NCBI GenBank assembly: GCA_008123405.1 | Contig: VSSA01000016.1 | Span: forward strand, 35,156 to 99,155 | Direction of reading: 5' to 3' | Source of the DNA: Nocardioides sp. BGMRC 2183 | GTDB lineage: Bacteria; Actinomycetota; Actinomycetes; Propionibacteriales; Nocardioidaceae | Length of the DNA stretch: 64,000 nucleotides | Shown here: piece by piece, positions 1-10,000 of the stretch | Layout: every line of letters starts with the position of its first letter | Position numbering within the stretch: the first letter of the stretch is position 1 | Program-made: the position numbers and the translations under genes | The notes under the pieces: generated by a model | What the model was told of the DNA's origin: nothing | Seen by the model: the letters and a program-made list of their open reading frames with translations, nothing else | Databases searched by the model: none

Positions 1-193
1 AGGTCGTGACGGTGATCTCCACCCCCTCGACGGGAGTGTTGCCGGAGGCCGAGTCCTCCAACTGCGCAGTGAGCGTGCGTTCGGACTCGTCCTCGTCGTC
101 GGCCCGCGCCGGGCTGGCGCCCACCGCGATTCCGAGGGTGAGGACGGCCACCAGCAGCGCCGCGAGGACGGCCAGGGGGCGACTCTTGACCAT
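1..193 (-). CDS. Exported protein, N-terminal fragment
   Basis: Only the first 64 residues lie in the window; the gene runs off the left edge. A clear signal peptide is visible: MVKSR, a hydrophobic run of about 20 residues, then an ASPARA-type cleavage site. It is followed by an acidic DDEDESE stretch and the start of what looks like a beta-sandwich (EGVEITVTT). The ATG is preceded by AGGAG at good spacing. From memory, actinobacterial LivH-type branched-chain amino acid permeases near polA often carry such an exported N-terminal domain, so this could be one. That is inference: no permease sequence is visible. Confidence 0.7.
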   Translation of the reverse strand, partial: MVKSRPLAVLAALLVAVLTLGIAVGASPARADDEDESERTLTAQLEDSASGNTPVEGVEITVTT

Positions 194-432
194 GGGTCTC
201 CTGTCGTGACGGCCAGCGCCTCGGCGCACAGCCGGGCATGACACGTCGTGCATTCGAACGTGAACAAGGGCACGTTACGGCGCATCCGGACCAAGCGCCG
301 CCTCCTTCGGGTAACGACCTGGGAACAAAATCGGCGGCAACCGGACGGGAGGTTCCCCTGTCAACCATCGTCGTGCGGGCGTATCCTCCCCGGTTGGGGA
401 GAGGCGCTGCGGAGCGAAAGGCCGGGTAGGAC

Positions 433-1011
433 ATGCACAGGAACGCGATCGTCACCAGGAGCGCGACACGAGAGGATGCCGCGGACCTGGTCGAGCTGTG
501 GAGCGAGAGCCTGCGTCGCGCAGATCGCTCGGAGCAGATCGCCGACCTGGAGCTGGTGATCAAGCAGGCCGCTGCCACGCCGGACGAGCGCCTGATCGTG
601 GTGGAGTGCAACGGGAGCTTCGCCGGCGCCGTGCTGCTCCGCCTGCTGACCCTCTCGCCGCTCAATCTCGAGCCCTGCGTGCAGTCGATCCAGCCGCGCG
701 TCCTGACCCGGTTCGCCCGTCAAGGCGTGGGTCGGGCGCTGATGGAGGCGGCAGTCACCTTCGCCGAGGAGAACGGCGTGCTCGTGATGAGTACGACGGT
801 CCCCGCCTCGGACCGGGACGCGAACAGGTTCATGGCGCGCCTCGGGTTCAACTCCGCCTACGTGTGGCGGGTCGCTCCGACCGGCGTCCTGCGATCCCGC
901 CTGGACCCGACGCCCACGCCACGACGCAGCAACACCGGACGCAGTCGGGTGCTGGCGGCTCGGCGCTCGGCGCGGCGTCGTACCACCGAGCCGGTGGAGC
1001 TGGGGGACTGA
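433..1011 (+). CDS. GNAT family N-acetyltransferase
   Basis: A 192-residue protein with the GNAT fold: an N-terminal beta-alpha unit (IVTRSATREDAADLVELW), and the acetyl-CoA-binding motif A around residues 95-105 (RQGVGRALMEAA, matching Q/RxxGxG/A). A motif B region near residue 130 holds NRFMARLGF, a typical GNAT ending. Beyond about residue 150 the chain becomes a basic, Arg/Thr/Pro-rich tail that is not part of the usual fold and may bind nucleic acid or be disordered. The substrate cannot be told from sequence. It stands alone, ending 5 bases from the convergent thioesterase gene. The ATG is preceded by a weak purine stretch (AAAGG and GTAGGA). Confidence 0.8.
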   Translation: MHRNAIVTRSATREDAADLVELWSESLRRADRSEQIADLELVIKQAAATPDERLIVVECNGSFAGAVLLRLLTLSPLNLEPCVQSIQPRVLTRFARQGVGRALMEAAVTFAEENGVLVMSTTVPASDRDANRFMARLGFNSAYVWRVAPTGVLRSRLDPTPTPRRSNTGRSRVLAARRSARRRTTEPVELGD

Positions 1012-1015
1012 GCCT

Positions 1016-1429
1016 TCAGCGTGGGTCGATCAGCGAGCAGGTGATCCGGGCGGTGCAGACGCGCCGACCCTGCTCGTCGGAGACGACCACCTCGTAGCAG
1101 GTGCTGGAGCGGCCGAGGTGGACCGGCGTGGCCACGCCGGTGACGGTGCCGCTGGTCGCCGACCGGTGGTGGGTGGCGTTGATGTCGACACCGACAGCGA
1201 TCTTGTCCGGATGCGCGTGGATCGCCGAGCCGACCGATCCCAGCGACTCGGCGAGCACCACCGACGCACCGCCGTGGAGCAGCCCGTAGGGCTGGGTGTT
1301 GCCCTCCACCGGCATCGTCGCGACGACCCGCTCGGCACTCGCCTCGAGGATCTCCACGCCCATCTTCTCGTTCAGTGCGCCGAGGATGCCGTGCGGCATC
1401 TGCCCGGCGAGCTCGTCGGTGCTCACCAT
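1016..1429 (-). CDS. Hotdog-fold acyl-CoA thioesterase (PaaI-like)
   Basis: A 137-residue single hotdog domain. The helix and following strand carry the family signature NTQPYGLLHGGASVVLAES, whose HGG and downstream Glu/Ser form the PaaI/YdiI-type thioesterase active site. VGVDINATHHRSATSG is the second conserved block. Such proteins hydrolyse acyl-CoA thioesters and act as dimers or tetramers. A GTG six bases upstream (1435) is possible. I chose ATG 1429 because a TAGGTT -10 box lies exactly six bases before it, giving a leaderless mRNA. It is divergent from polA and shares an intergenic region of under 90 bases with it. Substrate range is unknown. Confidence 0.85.
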   Translation of the reverse strand: MVSTDELAGQMPHGILGALNEKMGVEILEASAERVVATMPVEGNTQPYGLLHGGASVVLAESLGSVGSAIHAHPDKIAVGVDINATHHRSATSGTVTGVATPVHLGRSSTCYEVVVSDEQGRRVCTARITCSLIDPR

Positions 1430-1435
1430 GGGCAC

Positions 1436-1441
1436 AACCTA
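1436..1441 (-). promoter_or_regulatory. -10 box of thioesterase gene (leaderless)
   Basis: TAGGTT on the minus strand, six bases before ATG 1429. The spacing puts the transcription start on or next to the start codon. Confidence 0.45.
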
Positions 1442-1505
1442 GCCGGAGCCGAACCGGTCGCGCGGCGCGGGTCACGCCACGCCTCGCACTGTCCGTCGGG
1501 GTGGA

Positions 1506-1511
1506 TAGAGT
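1506..1511 (+). promoter_or_regulatory. -10 box of polA (leaderless)
   Basis: TAGAGT followed by six bases and the GTG start of polA at 1518. No Shine-Dalgarno sequence precedes the GTG, so a leaderless transcript is the simplest reading. Confidence 0.5.
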
Positions 1512-1517
1512 CGCGAC

Positions 1518-4220
1518 GTGCCTGGAACCGATACCCCTGTGCGTCCCCGGTTGCTGCTCCTCGACGGCCACTCGCTGGCCTATCGGGCGTTCTTCGCCCT
1601 GCCGGTGGAGAACTTCTCGACCACGACCGGGCAGCACACCAATGCGGTCTACGGCTTCACCTCGATGCTGATCAACGTGCTGCGCGACGAGCAGCCCACC
1701 CACGTGGGGGTGGCCTTCGACGTCTCCCGCACCACCTTCCGCACCGAGGAGTACGCCGAATACAAGGCGAAGCGGAACAAGACTCCGGGCGAGTTCTCCA
1801 GCCAGCTGCCACTGATCGAGGACGTGCTGGACGCGCTGCGCATCCCGTACCTGAAGAAGCCCGGCGTCGAGGCAGACGACATCATCGCCACCACCGTCAC
1901 CCGGGCGCTGGCCGAGGACCCGGAGATGGAGGTGCTGATCCTCACCGGCGACCGCGACTCGCTCCAGCTCGTCACCGACCGCTCGACCGTGCTGTACCCG
2001 ATGCGCGGGGTCTCCGACCTGGCCCGGATGACGCCGGTCGCCGTGCAGGACAAGTACGGCGTGCCGCCGGAGCGTTATCCCGAGCTCGCCGCGATCGTGG
2101 GGGAGACCTCCGACAACCTCCCCGGCGTCCCCGGCGTCGGTCAGGGGTTCGCCGCGAAGTGGATCAACACCTACGACGGCTTGGACAACGTGATCGCCCG
2201 CGCCGACGAGATCGGTGGCAAGAAGGGTGAGGCGTTCCGCGCACACCTCGGTGAGGTGATGCGCAACCGGCGCCTCAATGCGCTGGTTCGCGACCTCGAC
2301 CTCGACCTCGGCCCCGCCGACATGCTGATGCGCCCGTGGGACCGCCAGGAGGTGCACACCCTCTTCGACAGCCTGGAGTTCCGGGTGCTGCGCGACCGGC
2401 TCTTCGAGAGTCTGACCTCGGAGGAGGAGGTCGACGGCAGCGGGTTCCAGCTTGAGACCGAGGTGCTCGGCGCCGGCCAGGTCGCGGGGTGGCTCGAGGG
2501 GCTGGGCAGCGACCGGGTCGGGGTCCACGTCCGCGGCTCCTGGGGGGCCGGCACCGGCCGTGTCGACGGGTTGGCGATCGCGCTTGCCGACGATCGTGCC
2601 GCGTACGTCTCGACCGACGGGCTGACCCCTGAAGACGATGCCGCGTTGGCCGCCTGGCTCGCCGACCCGGATCGCCCGAAGGCGCTGCACGACGCCAAGG
2701 GACCGGCTTTGGCGCTGGCCGCGCACGGCTGGCAGCTGCGCGGCCTGGCCTGCGACACTGCGCTCGCCGCCTATCTGGTCCGCCCCGACCAGCGCTCCTA
2801 CGATCTCGCCGACCTCACCCTGCGCTATCTGAAGCGGGAGCTGCGCGCCGAGGAGGAGGCGGACCAGGAGTCCCTCTTCTCCGATGCCGACGACCCGGCC
2901 TCGGACGGGGCCGTCGGACCGTTGGCCGCGCTCTACGCCCGTGCGGTCCTCGATCTCGCCGAGGCCCTGGACGAGGCGGTCGACGAGCACGGCGGCAGCG
3001 CGTTGCTCGCCGACGTCGAGCTCCCGCTGCTGTCCCTGCTGCGGGAGATGGAGCAGACCGGCATCGCCGTGGACCACGACCAGCTCACCGGCCTCGAGCA
3101 GCACTTCGCCGACGAGGTCCGCAACGCGGCCGAGGAGGCGTATGCGGTGATCGGGAAGGAGATCAATCTCGGTTCGCCCAAGCAGTTGCAGGTGGTCCTC
3201 TTCGACGAGCTGGGGATGCCGAAGACCAAGCGCACCAAGACCGGCTACACCACCGACGCCGACGCGCTGCAGAGCCTCTTCGTCAAGACCGAGCACCCGT
3301 TCCTGCTGCACCTGCTCCGCCACCGCGACGTCGCCAGGCTCCGCCAGACCATCGAGGGTCTGCTGAAGACAGTGGCCTCCGACGGCCGGATCCACACCAC
3401 GTTCAACCAGACCATCGCCGCCACCGGACGGCTCTCCAGCACCGAGCCGAACCTGCAGAACATCCCGGTCCGCACCGAGGAGGGCCGCCGGATCCGCGAG
3501 GGGTTCGTGGTCGGCGAGGGCTGGGACACCCTGATGACCGCCGACTACAGTCAGATCGAGATGCGGATCATGGCGCATCTGTCCGAGGACGAGGTGCTGA
3601 TCGAGGCGTTCCGGTCGGGTCGCGACTTCCACTCCACGACCGCGGCCCGGGTCTTCGGCGTCGCCGAGGACGAGGTCAGCAGCGAGCACCGCGCCAAGAT
3701 CAAGGCGATGAACTACGGCCTCGCCTACGGCCTCTCTGCCTTCGGTCTCTCTCAGCAGCTCGCCATCGAGCCGTCCGAGGCGCGGGAGCTGATGGAGGAG
3801 TACTTCGAGACCTTCGGTGGCATCCGTGACTACCTCTCCGGGGTCGTCGAGGAGGCCCGTCGTACCGGCTTCACCGAGACGATCATGGGACGGCGCCGGT
3901 ATCTGCCCGACCTGACCAGCGACAACCGACAGCGCCGCGAGATGGCCGAACGGATGGCGCTCAACGCACCGATCCAGGGTTCGGCCGCCGACATCATCAA
4001 GGTCGCCATGCTGCGCACCCACGCGGCGCTCGGCGAGGCCGGGCTCCGCTCCCGGTTGCTGCTCCAGGTGCACGACGAGCTGGTGCTCGAGGTGGCCCAG
4101 GGGGAGCGGGACCAGGTCGAGGCGTTGGTGCGCCAGCAGATGGGCGGCGCAGCGGAGCTTGCCGTGCCACTCGACGTGTCGGTGGGCACCGGGCGCAGCT
4201 GGCACGAGGCAGCGCACTGA
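1518..4220 (+). CDS. polA: DNA polymerase I
   Basis: A 900-residue family A polymerase for Okazaki-fragment maturation and repair synthesis. Residues about 8-300 form the 5'-3' exonuclease (LLLLDGHSLAYRAFF, GVEADD, LTGDRDSLQL). Residues about 320-480 occupy the place of the 3'-5' proofreading domain, but the first metal-binding motif (DxE in E. coli) reads VGVHVRGSW, so proofreading should be absent, as in mycobacterial PolA. The polymerase domain keeps motif A (TADYSQIEMRIMAHL, near 675), motif B (RAKIKAMNYGLAYG, near 725) and motif C (QVHDELVLEV, near 850). GTG 1518 is supported by homologous N-termini and a -10 box at leaderless spacing. Confidence 0.98.
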   Translation: MPGTDTPVRPRLLLLDGHSLAYRAFFALPVENFSTTTGQHTNAVYGFTSMLINVLRDEQPTHVGVAFDVSRTTFRTEEYAEYKAKRNKTPGEFSSQLPLIEDVLDALRIPYLKKPGVEADDIIATTVTRALAEDPEMEVLILTGDRDSLQLVTDRSTVLYPMRGVSDLARMTPVAVQDKYGVPPERYPELAAIVGETSDNLPGVPGVGQGFAAKWINTYDGLDNVIARADEIGGKKGEAFRAHLGEVMRNRRLNALVRDLDLDLGPADMLMRPWDRQEVHTLFDSLEFRVLRDRLFESLTSEEEVDGSGFQLETEVLGAGQVAGWLEGLGSDRVGVHVRGSWGAGTGRVDGLAIALADDRAAYVSTDGLTPEDDAALAAWLADPDRPKALHDAKGPALALAAHGWQLRGLACDTALAAYLVRPDQRSYDLADLTLRYLKRELRAEEEADQESLFSDADDPASDGAVGPLAALYARAVLDLAEALDEAVDEHGGSALLADVELPLLSLLREMEQTGIAVDHDQLTGLEQHFADEVRNAAEEAYAVIGKEINLGSPKQLQVVLFDELGMPKTKRTKTGYTTDADALQSLFVKTEHPFLLHLLRHRDVARLRQTIEGLLKTVASDGRIHTTFNQTIAATGRLSSTEPNLQNIPVRTEEGRRIREGFVVGEGWDTLMTADYSQIEMRIMAHLSEDEVLIEAFRSGRDFHSTTAARVFGVAEDEVSSEHRAKIKAMNYGLAYGLSAFGLSQQLAIEPSEARELMEEYFETFGGIRDYLSGVVEEARRTGFTETIMGRRRYLPDLTSDNRQRREMAERMALNAPIQGSAADIIKVAMLRTHAALGEAGLRSRLLLQVHDELVLEVAQGERDQVEALVRQQMGGAAELAVPLDVSVGTGRSWHEAAH

Positions 4221-4242
4221 CCTGAATCGACCAGGAGCCAGC

Positions 4243-5349
4243 ATGAGCGGTGAGGTGCACACCTCGGTGGAGCGGGTCCGGCGCGTCGTCGGGCTCTACG
4301 GCGATCCGTCGGTGTCCTGGTCGATCGCGCTCGAGGTCGAGCTGGCCGACCCGCCCGACAGCGCGACACTGACCCGACGTGCTGCCGCGATCGTCGCCGC
4401 CCACCCCCACCTGGGGATCGCGCCGACAGTGGTCGAGCACCGCGGCGCCGCGACACTGCAGGACTTCGGCGATCGGCTGTACGGCGACCGCGACCCGCTG
4501 GTCCGGATCGCGGTCGGCGCCGACCGGCTGCTGGTCGCCGCCCACCACGGCGCGGTCGACGGCCTCGGCCTGATCGGACTGATCGGACTGCTCCTCGAGC
4601 GGCCTCTCGGGTGCACCGCGACCGGGGTTTCGCGCACCGGCGAGGAGCCGGGATTCGTGCGCGGCAACCTGCAGCGCCTCGGGGAGGCACTGTGGCGTCC
4701 GCCCACCCGCTTCGCTGCGACAGCCACCGACCCGGGTGCGTCCGGCGACGTCTACGCCACGGCGGAGGTGCCGCAGTTCCGTGGCGGGACCGCAGCGCTC
4801 GCGTGGGCGGCGACCCGAGCACTGGACGAGTGGAACCGGGGCTCTGACCAGGCCGGGCGTCGTACGCAGCCGGTGGTCGCGATGGGCGTCTCGCGTCGCA
4901 GCGGCGCGCCGCCGCTGGCGCCGGACCGCGACACCGCCTACACCCGGATCCGGGCCCGCGGAGTGACCTCGCAGCGGGCGATGACCGACGTGCTGCGCGC
5001 CACCGCACCCGAGCCGGACTTCCCGCTGGCCGAGCCACGTCGCGTGGACCCGGTCCGGATGGTGACGCGGGCCCTCGGCGGGCGGCTCGGCTCGAGCCTG
5101 CTGGTCTCGAACCTGGGGTTGTTGCGTCCCGCCGAGAGCGGGGTCACGGCGGCGCGGATCTGGCCGGCGCCGGCCGGCCCGAACGGCGTCGCGGTGGGCC
5201 TGGCATCCGGGTCAGCCGGTGGTGACGTGACCACCCAGCTGACCGTGCGGATGCGCCGCGGTTGGTTCGACCCCGACGCCTCACAGCGGTTGGCCGCCCT
5301 GATCCTGGAGGCACTCGCGTCCTCCGATGACGCTCAGCGGCCGAGGTAG
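4243..5349 (+). CDS. Stand-alone condensation/acyltransferase-like protein with HHxxxDG motif
   Basis: A 368-residue soluble protein not recognised by name. Near residue 101 it carries HHGAVDGLG, matching the HHxxxDG catalytic motif of condensation domains, PapA-type and WS/DGAT acyltransferases. Near residue 289 SNLG matches another conserved block of that superfamily. It is shorter than typical members (420-450), and there is no carrier protein or NRPS nearby. ATG 4243 has an AGGAG site seven bases upstream. It lies just downstream of polA and overlaps the convergent UbiA gene by 16 bases. An acyltransferase acting on an envelope lipid or glycan is an inference from the neighbourhood; the substrate is unknown. 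Confidence 0.65.
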   Translation: MSGEVHTSVERVRRVVGLYGDPSVSWSIALEVELADPPDSATLTRRAAAIVAAHPHLGIAPTVVEHRGAATLQDFGDRLYGDRDPLVRIAVGADRLLVAAHHGAVDGLGLIGLIGLLLERPLGCTATGVSRTGEEPGFVRGNLQRLGEALWRPPTRFAATATDPGASGDVYATAEVPQFRGGTAALAWAATRALDEWNRGSDQAGRRTQPVVAMGVSRRSGAPPLAPDRDTAYTRIRARGVTSQRAMTDVLRATAPEPDFPLAEPRRVDPVRMVTRALGGRLGSSLLVSNLGLLRPAESGVTAARIWPAPAGPNGVAVGLASGSAGGDVTTQLTVRMRRGWFDPDASQRLAALILEALASSDDAQRPR

Positions 5350-6200
5350 ACCGCACCCGCGGCGAGCAGCACCCAGGCGGCCGCCAGGATCTGCAGCACG
5401 TGGTCCCGCAGCGCGATGTCCTCCGGTTCACCGGCAGCATGCGCATCCACCGCGTAGGCGTAGCGCAGCACCGCGAGCCCGAACGGCGCGATGGAGATGA
5501 CGGTGAGCGCCGAGCCGTCGGCCGCGGCGTCGATCTCGAACGCCCACAGGCTGTAGGACATGATCAGCAGGCCTGCGGACATGGTCCAGACGAAGCGCAG
5601 ATAGGTCACCGTGTAGCGGGTGAGCGAGCGTCGTACCTCGCCCGGGGAGGTGCTCTCCAGGTGGATCTCGGCGTAGCGCTTGCCGGCCGCCATGAAGAGC
5701 GAGCCGAAGGTCGCGCAGAGCAGGTACCACTGGGAGAGCGGAATGCCGGTCGCGACGCCGCCGGCGATCGCGCGCAGCAGGAATCCGGCAGCGATGATCG
5801 CGATGTCGATCACCGGCTCGTGCTTGAGCGCCACCGAGTAGCCGAGGAAGAGGACGACATAGATCGCGACCACTGCGGCCAGTTCGGGAGTGGCTGCCCA
5901 GCCGATCCCCACCGCGACGACCTGCAGTGCCACGCCGGCCACCAGCGCGGTGCGCACCCCCAGCGCACCGGAGGCAACCGGGCGCAGACGCTTCCTCGGG
6001 TGGGCCCGGTCGGCCTCGACATCGAGGACGTCGTTGACCAGGTAGACCCCCGACGCGGCGGCACAGAACGCCACGAAAGCCAGGAGCGTCGCCACGGCGA
6101 CCTCGCCCTCGGCGAGCCGCCCGGCCATCAGCGGCGCGCCGAGGACCAGGACGTTCTTCGTCCACTGCCGCGGACGCAGGGAGCGCAGGAAGGCGGTCAA
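5334..6200 (-). CDS. UbiA-family decaprenyl-phosphate phosphoribosyltransferase
   Basis: A 288-residue polytopic prenyltransferase with about nine membrane segments. The first Asp-rich motif is NDVLDVEAD (residues 56-64), followed by AHPRKRLRP. The second lies near YSVALKHEPVIDIAI (residues 121-135). The N-terminus FLRSLRPRQWTKN is typical of the Rv3806c group, which moves phosphoribose from PRPP to decaprenyl phosphate, the first committed step toward the lipid-linked arabinose donor. The start is uncertain: TTG 6200 gives the usual N-terminus and sits 6 bases after the TGA of the upstream methyltransferase gene, while CTG 6209 overlaps that stop. Both suggest translational coupling. Cytoplasmic membrane; confidence high for family, moderate for substrate. 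Confidence 0.85.
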   Translation of the reverse strand: MTAFLRSLRPRQWTKNVLVLGAPLMAGRLAEGEVAVATLLAFVAFCAAASGVYLVNDVLDVEADRAHPRKRLRPVASGALGVRTALVAGVALQVVAVGIGWAATPELAAVVAIYVVLFLGYSVALKHEPVIDIAIIAAGFLLRAIAGGVATGIPLSQWYLLCATFGSLFMAAGKRYAEIHLESTSPGEVRRSLTRYTVTYLRFVWTMSAGLLIMSYSLWAFEIDAAADGSALTVISIAPFGLAVLRYAYAVDAHAAGEPEDIALRDHVLQILAAAWVLLAAGAVYLGR

Positions 6201-6205
6201 CGGAC

Positions 6206-6937
6206 TCAGTACGGGTCGTACGGCGAGTCGTGCCCGAGCAGGCGGGTGATCGGCCGCAGCCGCAGGCGCAGCAACACCTTGAGGAAGACGTTGCGGATCC
6301 ACCAGGGCATCTCGCCGAGGATCCGCAGACGATCGCGCAGGCTGGGCCGCCGCTTCACGAAGAGGGCGAGAGAGCCGGCGCGACGCTCGTAGGCCAGGTC
6401 GTTGCCGAAGAGGACATAGAGCAGGATGCCGAGCGTGACGCCGATCGAGGAGTAGCAGTCGTGGATCAGCACAGGCCCACCGGATCGGAGGTGCTCGTGC
6501 CACTTGAGGTCGTCGCTCAGCGTCCAGACGTCGTGCTTGCCGTCGATGTAGAGATAGTCGATCGGTGTGGTCCAGCCGGGACGTGCCTTGGTCGAGTACT
6601 CCTCCACCAGGCGGACCACCTCGGGGGTCGGTGACCCGGCGATGTTGGCGAAGAACTTCGTCTTCGTCGGGGTGCCGCCGAAGAGCCGGCCCTCGACGAA
6701 CGGATCGACGGCGATCACCTCGCCGTCCACGCGTCGGGCCACGTCGCCGAGGACCACGGTCGAGCGGCCCTGATGGCTGCCGATCTCCAGGAGCACCGCG
6801 CCCGGGCCGAGGTCGCTGCCGGAATCGTGCAGCAGGCGCCCCTGCTCCTCGGTGAGCCAGCCTGGAATCGTGTCGGCGTACTTCCAGACCTCGGCGAAGT
6901 CCTCTGGGTGCGTCGGGGACGGACGGCCTATAGTCAC
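6206..6937 (-). CDS. Class I SAM-dependent methyltransferase (Methyltransf_24-like)
   Basis: A 243-residue protein with SAM-binding motif I VLLEIGSHQGRS (residues 48-59), the acidic end of strand 2 in EVIAVDPF (73-80), and the family hallmark YLYIDGKHD (128-136) followed by GGPVLIHDC. The last 50 residues are basic and amphipathic, suggesting membrane association. It appears to be co-transcribed with the UbiA gene, only a few bases apart. The location points to methylation of an envelope glycan or lipid intermediate, but the acceptor is unknown. GTG 6937 was chosen because TACTGT lies six bases upstream; longer readings lack homology and run into the aftD promoter region. Confidence 0.8.
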   Translation of the reverse strand: MTIGRPSPTHPEDFAEVWKYADTIPGWLTEEQGRLLHDSGSDLGPGAVLLEIGSHQGRSTVVLGDVARRVDGEVIAVDPFVEGRLFGGTPTKTKFFANIAGSPTPEVVRLVEEYSTKARPGWTTPIDYLYIDGKHDVWTLSDDLKWHEHLRSGGPVLIHDCYSSIGVTLGILLYVLFGNDLAYERRAGSLALFVKRRPSLRDRLRILGEMPWWIRNVFLKVLLRLRLRPITRLLGHDSPYDPY

Positions 6938-6943
6938 CAGCGC

Positions 6944-6949
6944 ACAGTA
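6944..6949 (-). promoter_or_regulatory. -10 box of methyltransferase-ubiA operon (leaderless)
   Basis: TACTGT on the minus strand, six bases before GTG 6937. It lies in the 91-bp divergent region shared with aftD. Confidence 0.45.
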
Positions 6950-7028
6950 CCGGGGAGTAGTCAGCGGTCGCAGCGGGTGCGGAGTCTCGCTCGGCGCGCC
7001 GCGCAGGTGGAGGGGGATCATCATCGCG

Positions 7029-10000
7029 ATGCGATCGGCCATCCGCGGCTGGGGTGAGCGGATCCTCGAGTCCTGGTACGTCCCTGTGACCTGGGCGTGG
7101 CTGTTGGCGATGGCCTTCGCGCAGCGGATCGGACGCATCACCTTCGACACCAAGTTCGACCTGACCGCCGACCCCGGCGGCTTCCTGGGCCGCAGCCTGT
7201 CGCTGTGGAACCCGGCCTCCTCCTTCGGCGAGCTGCAGAACCAGGCCTACGGCTACCTGTTCCCGCAGGGCAGCTTCTTCTGGATCGCCGAACTGGTCGG
7301 GCTCCCGGACTGGGTGAGTCAGCGCCTGTGGAGCGGGCTGCTGCTGGTCGTCGCGTTCGAGGGCTGTCGCCGGCTCGCCCGCGCGATGATCGGTGGCACC
7401 GGGGTATGGGCTCCCTGGCTCGCCGGCTTCGCCTACGCCACCGCGCCCCGCCTGTTGGGCAGCGTGGGCGTGCTCTCCGGCGAGAGCCCGCCGGTCACCC
7501 TGCTGCCGTGGGCGGTCCTGCCGATCGTGCTGGCCCAGCAGGGCCGGATCGGGCCGCGCACCGGGGCCCTGCTCTCCGGTGTCGCCATGCTCTTCTTCGG
7601 CGGCGTGAACGCCGTCGGCAACCTGGCCACGATGCCGCTCATCGTCTTCATCCTGCTCGGCACCGTACGGCGCGAGGGTGGACGAACACTGCTCGGCTGG
7701 TGGGCCGGCGCGGCTGCCCTGGCCTGCGCCTGGTGGATGCTGCCGCTGCTGGTCTTCGGTCGCTACAGCCCGCCGTTCCTCGACTACATCGAGACCTCGG
7801 GGGCGGTCGAGCAGCCGCTGGGCTGGTCCAACGTCACCCGCGGCGCGGACCATTGGCTCGCCTTCTTCAGCATCGGCGGCGAGCCGTCTTGGCCCGGGGC
7901 CTACTCGCTGGCCACCGTGCCGGTCCTGGTGGCCGCGACCGCCGTCGTGGCGGCCCTCGGACTGATCGGGCTGACGCGCAGCTCGATGCCGGCGCGCCGG
8001 GCGCTGTTGTGCAGCTTGCTACTGGGTGCGGTCTGCCTCACGGTGGCACGCCCGGGGCTCCTTGCATCCCCGCTCCAGGCCGAGTTCCAGGCGCTCCTCG
8101 ACGGGCCGCTCGCGATGCTGCGCAACGTCCACAAGGTGGACCCGCTGCTCCGGCTGCCGCTCGCGCTCGGGCTCGGCCACCTGGTCCGCTGCGCGTCGGA
8201 GTCGCGCAGCCGCGCCGGTGCCGAACGGGGTGTGCTGCGTGTGGCCGTCACCTCGTCGGTGGCCGTGCTGCTCCTGATCACCTCGGTGCCGCTGTGGACC
8301 GGTCAGCTGCGCCAGCACGGGTGGGAGGAGGTCCCGCAGGCCTGGGTCGACGCCGGCCACTACCTGGACGAGCACGCCGACGGTGGCACCACGTTGCTGC
8401 TCCCCGGAGCGGGGTTCGGTCAGCAGACCTGGGGCTGGACCATCGACGAGCCGCTGCAGGGCCTCACCGACGCGGCGTGGGTCAGCCGGAGCCAGGTGCC
8501 GCTCGCCCCCGGTCCCACCATCCGCTATCTCGATGCCATCCAGGAGCGGATCGCCGACGGGCGCGGCTCCGAGGCGCTGGCCACGATGCTGGCCCGGTCG
8601 GGAGTGAGCCACGTCCTGGTCCGTCGCGACCTCGACCTGAGCTCGTCCGGCGCTCCGGACCAGGGCCGGGTCGACCTGGCGCTGAGCCGTACGCCCGGAC
8701 TCACCTCGGTCGCGGAGTTCGGGATCAGCTCGCTCGGTGATCGCGCGCTGATCGAGATCTTCCGCGTCGACGGAGCCGTCGACCGGGTGCGGGCCGTGGC
8801 GACGGAAGACGTGAAGACGCTCTCCGGCAGCTCCGAGGACGTGCTCGCGGCCGTCGAAGGAGGTGCGTTGGAGCCTGATGCCCCGACCGTGGTGATCGGC
8901 GAGAAGAACTGGCCGGCCGATTCGGCCGACCTGGTCGGCGACGGCTACCGCCGTGTCGACCGCGGCTTCGGATCGCTGGACGCGGTCGGGCCGGTGATGG
9001 CGAAGGACGAGGAGTACCGCTACCGGCGCGCGGCCCACGACTACGCGGCACCGGATCCCACCGACGCCGCGTACGCCGACTACGGCCCGGTCGTCGCCTC
9101 CGTGGTGGCCTCGTCGTCGGCCGCCTTCAGCGACAGCGTCGCGGCCGCACAACCCGACAACGCCCCCTACAACGCGGTGGACGGCGATCTCTCCACCCGG
9201 TGGGCAGCGGCACCGTTGCTGGATCCGGTGGGGCAGTGGCTCGAGCTCCGGTTCCACCAGCAGGTCTACTTCCCGAGCCTGACCGTGCAGACCCATTTCC
9301 TCGAAGGTATCGGCGCCGGGATCCGCCGGCTGCGGGTCACCGCCGGCGACACCGACGAGGTGGTTCAGGTCGACCCGGAGACCGGACTGGCCGCGCTCCC
9401 GCTCACCGGTTCCTACGACCGACTCCGGATCACCGTCGAAGCGGTCGACGACGCGGTGGCCGAGAGCTCCGCCCTGGTCGGGATCGACGAGATCGGCCTG
9501 GCCGGTCTCACCGTCGATCGCAGCATCGTGGTGCCTGCCACGGGGGCCGACGAGGACTCGAGCTTCGTCTTCACCGCACGCGGACGGCGTCCGACCTGCA
9601 TCGACACCGGCGTCGGCACCAGCTGTGGAGTGCTCTCAACGGCCCGCGCGAGCGAGGAGGCCTCCGGGATCTTCCGGCGGTTCTCGCTCGGTGGCACCGG
9701 CGAGTGGAGCGGCACCGGGACGGTCCTGGCACGACCGGGGGTGGCCACGCAACGTCTTCTCGAGCCGGTCTTCGGGCAGGTTCGGGTCCGGGCGACGTCG
9801 ACGTACCTGGACGAGCCGAGCGTCGCGCCGCAGTTCGCCTACGACGGCGACGGGCGGACCTTCTGGTCCTCCCAGCTGGGTGACCCGGCGCCGACGCTGC
9901 GGCTGAAGTGGGGGGAGAAGCGCCGGATCCGGAAGCTCTCGGTCGCACCGGCCCCTGGCAGTGAGCGCCCCACGACCGCGACGCTGATCGCGGGAGACGA

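Noticed and set aside
858-4262. 1134-codon open frame antisense to polA
   Set aside because: It mirrors polA in a fixed phase, has low-complexity His/Gly/Val/Leu composition and no family; typical shadow of a high-GC gene.
5334-7853. 839-codon frame continuous with the UbiA protein
   Set aside because: Only the last 288 codons match a family; the upstream part is an out-of-frame reading of the methyltransferase gene and antisense to aftD.
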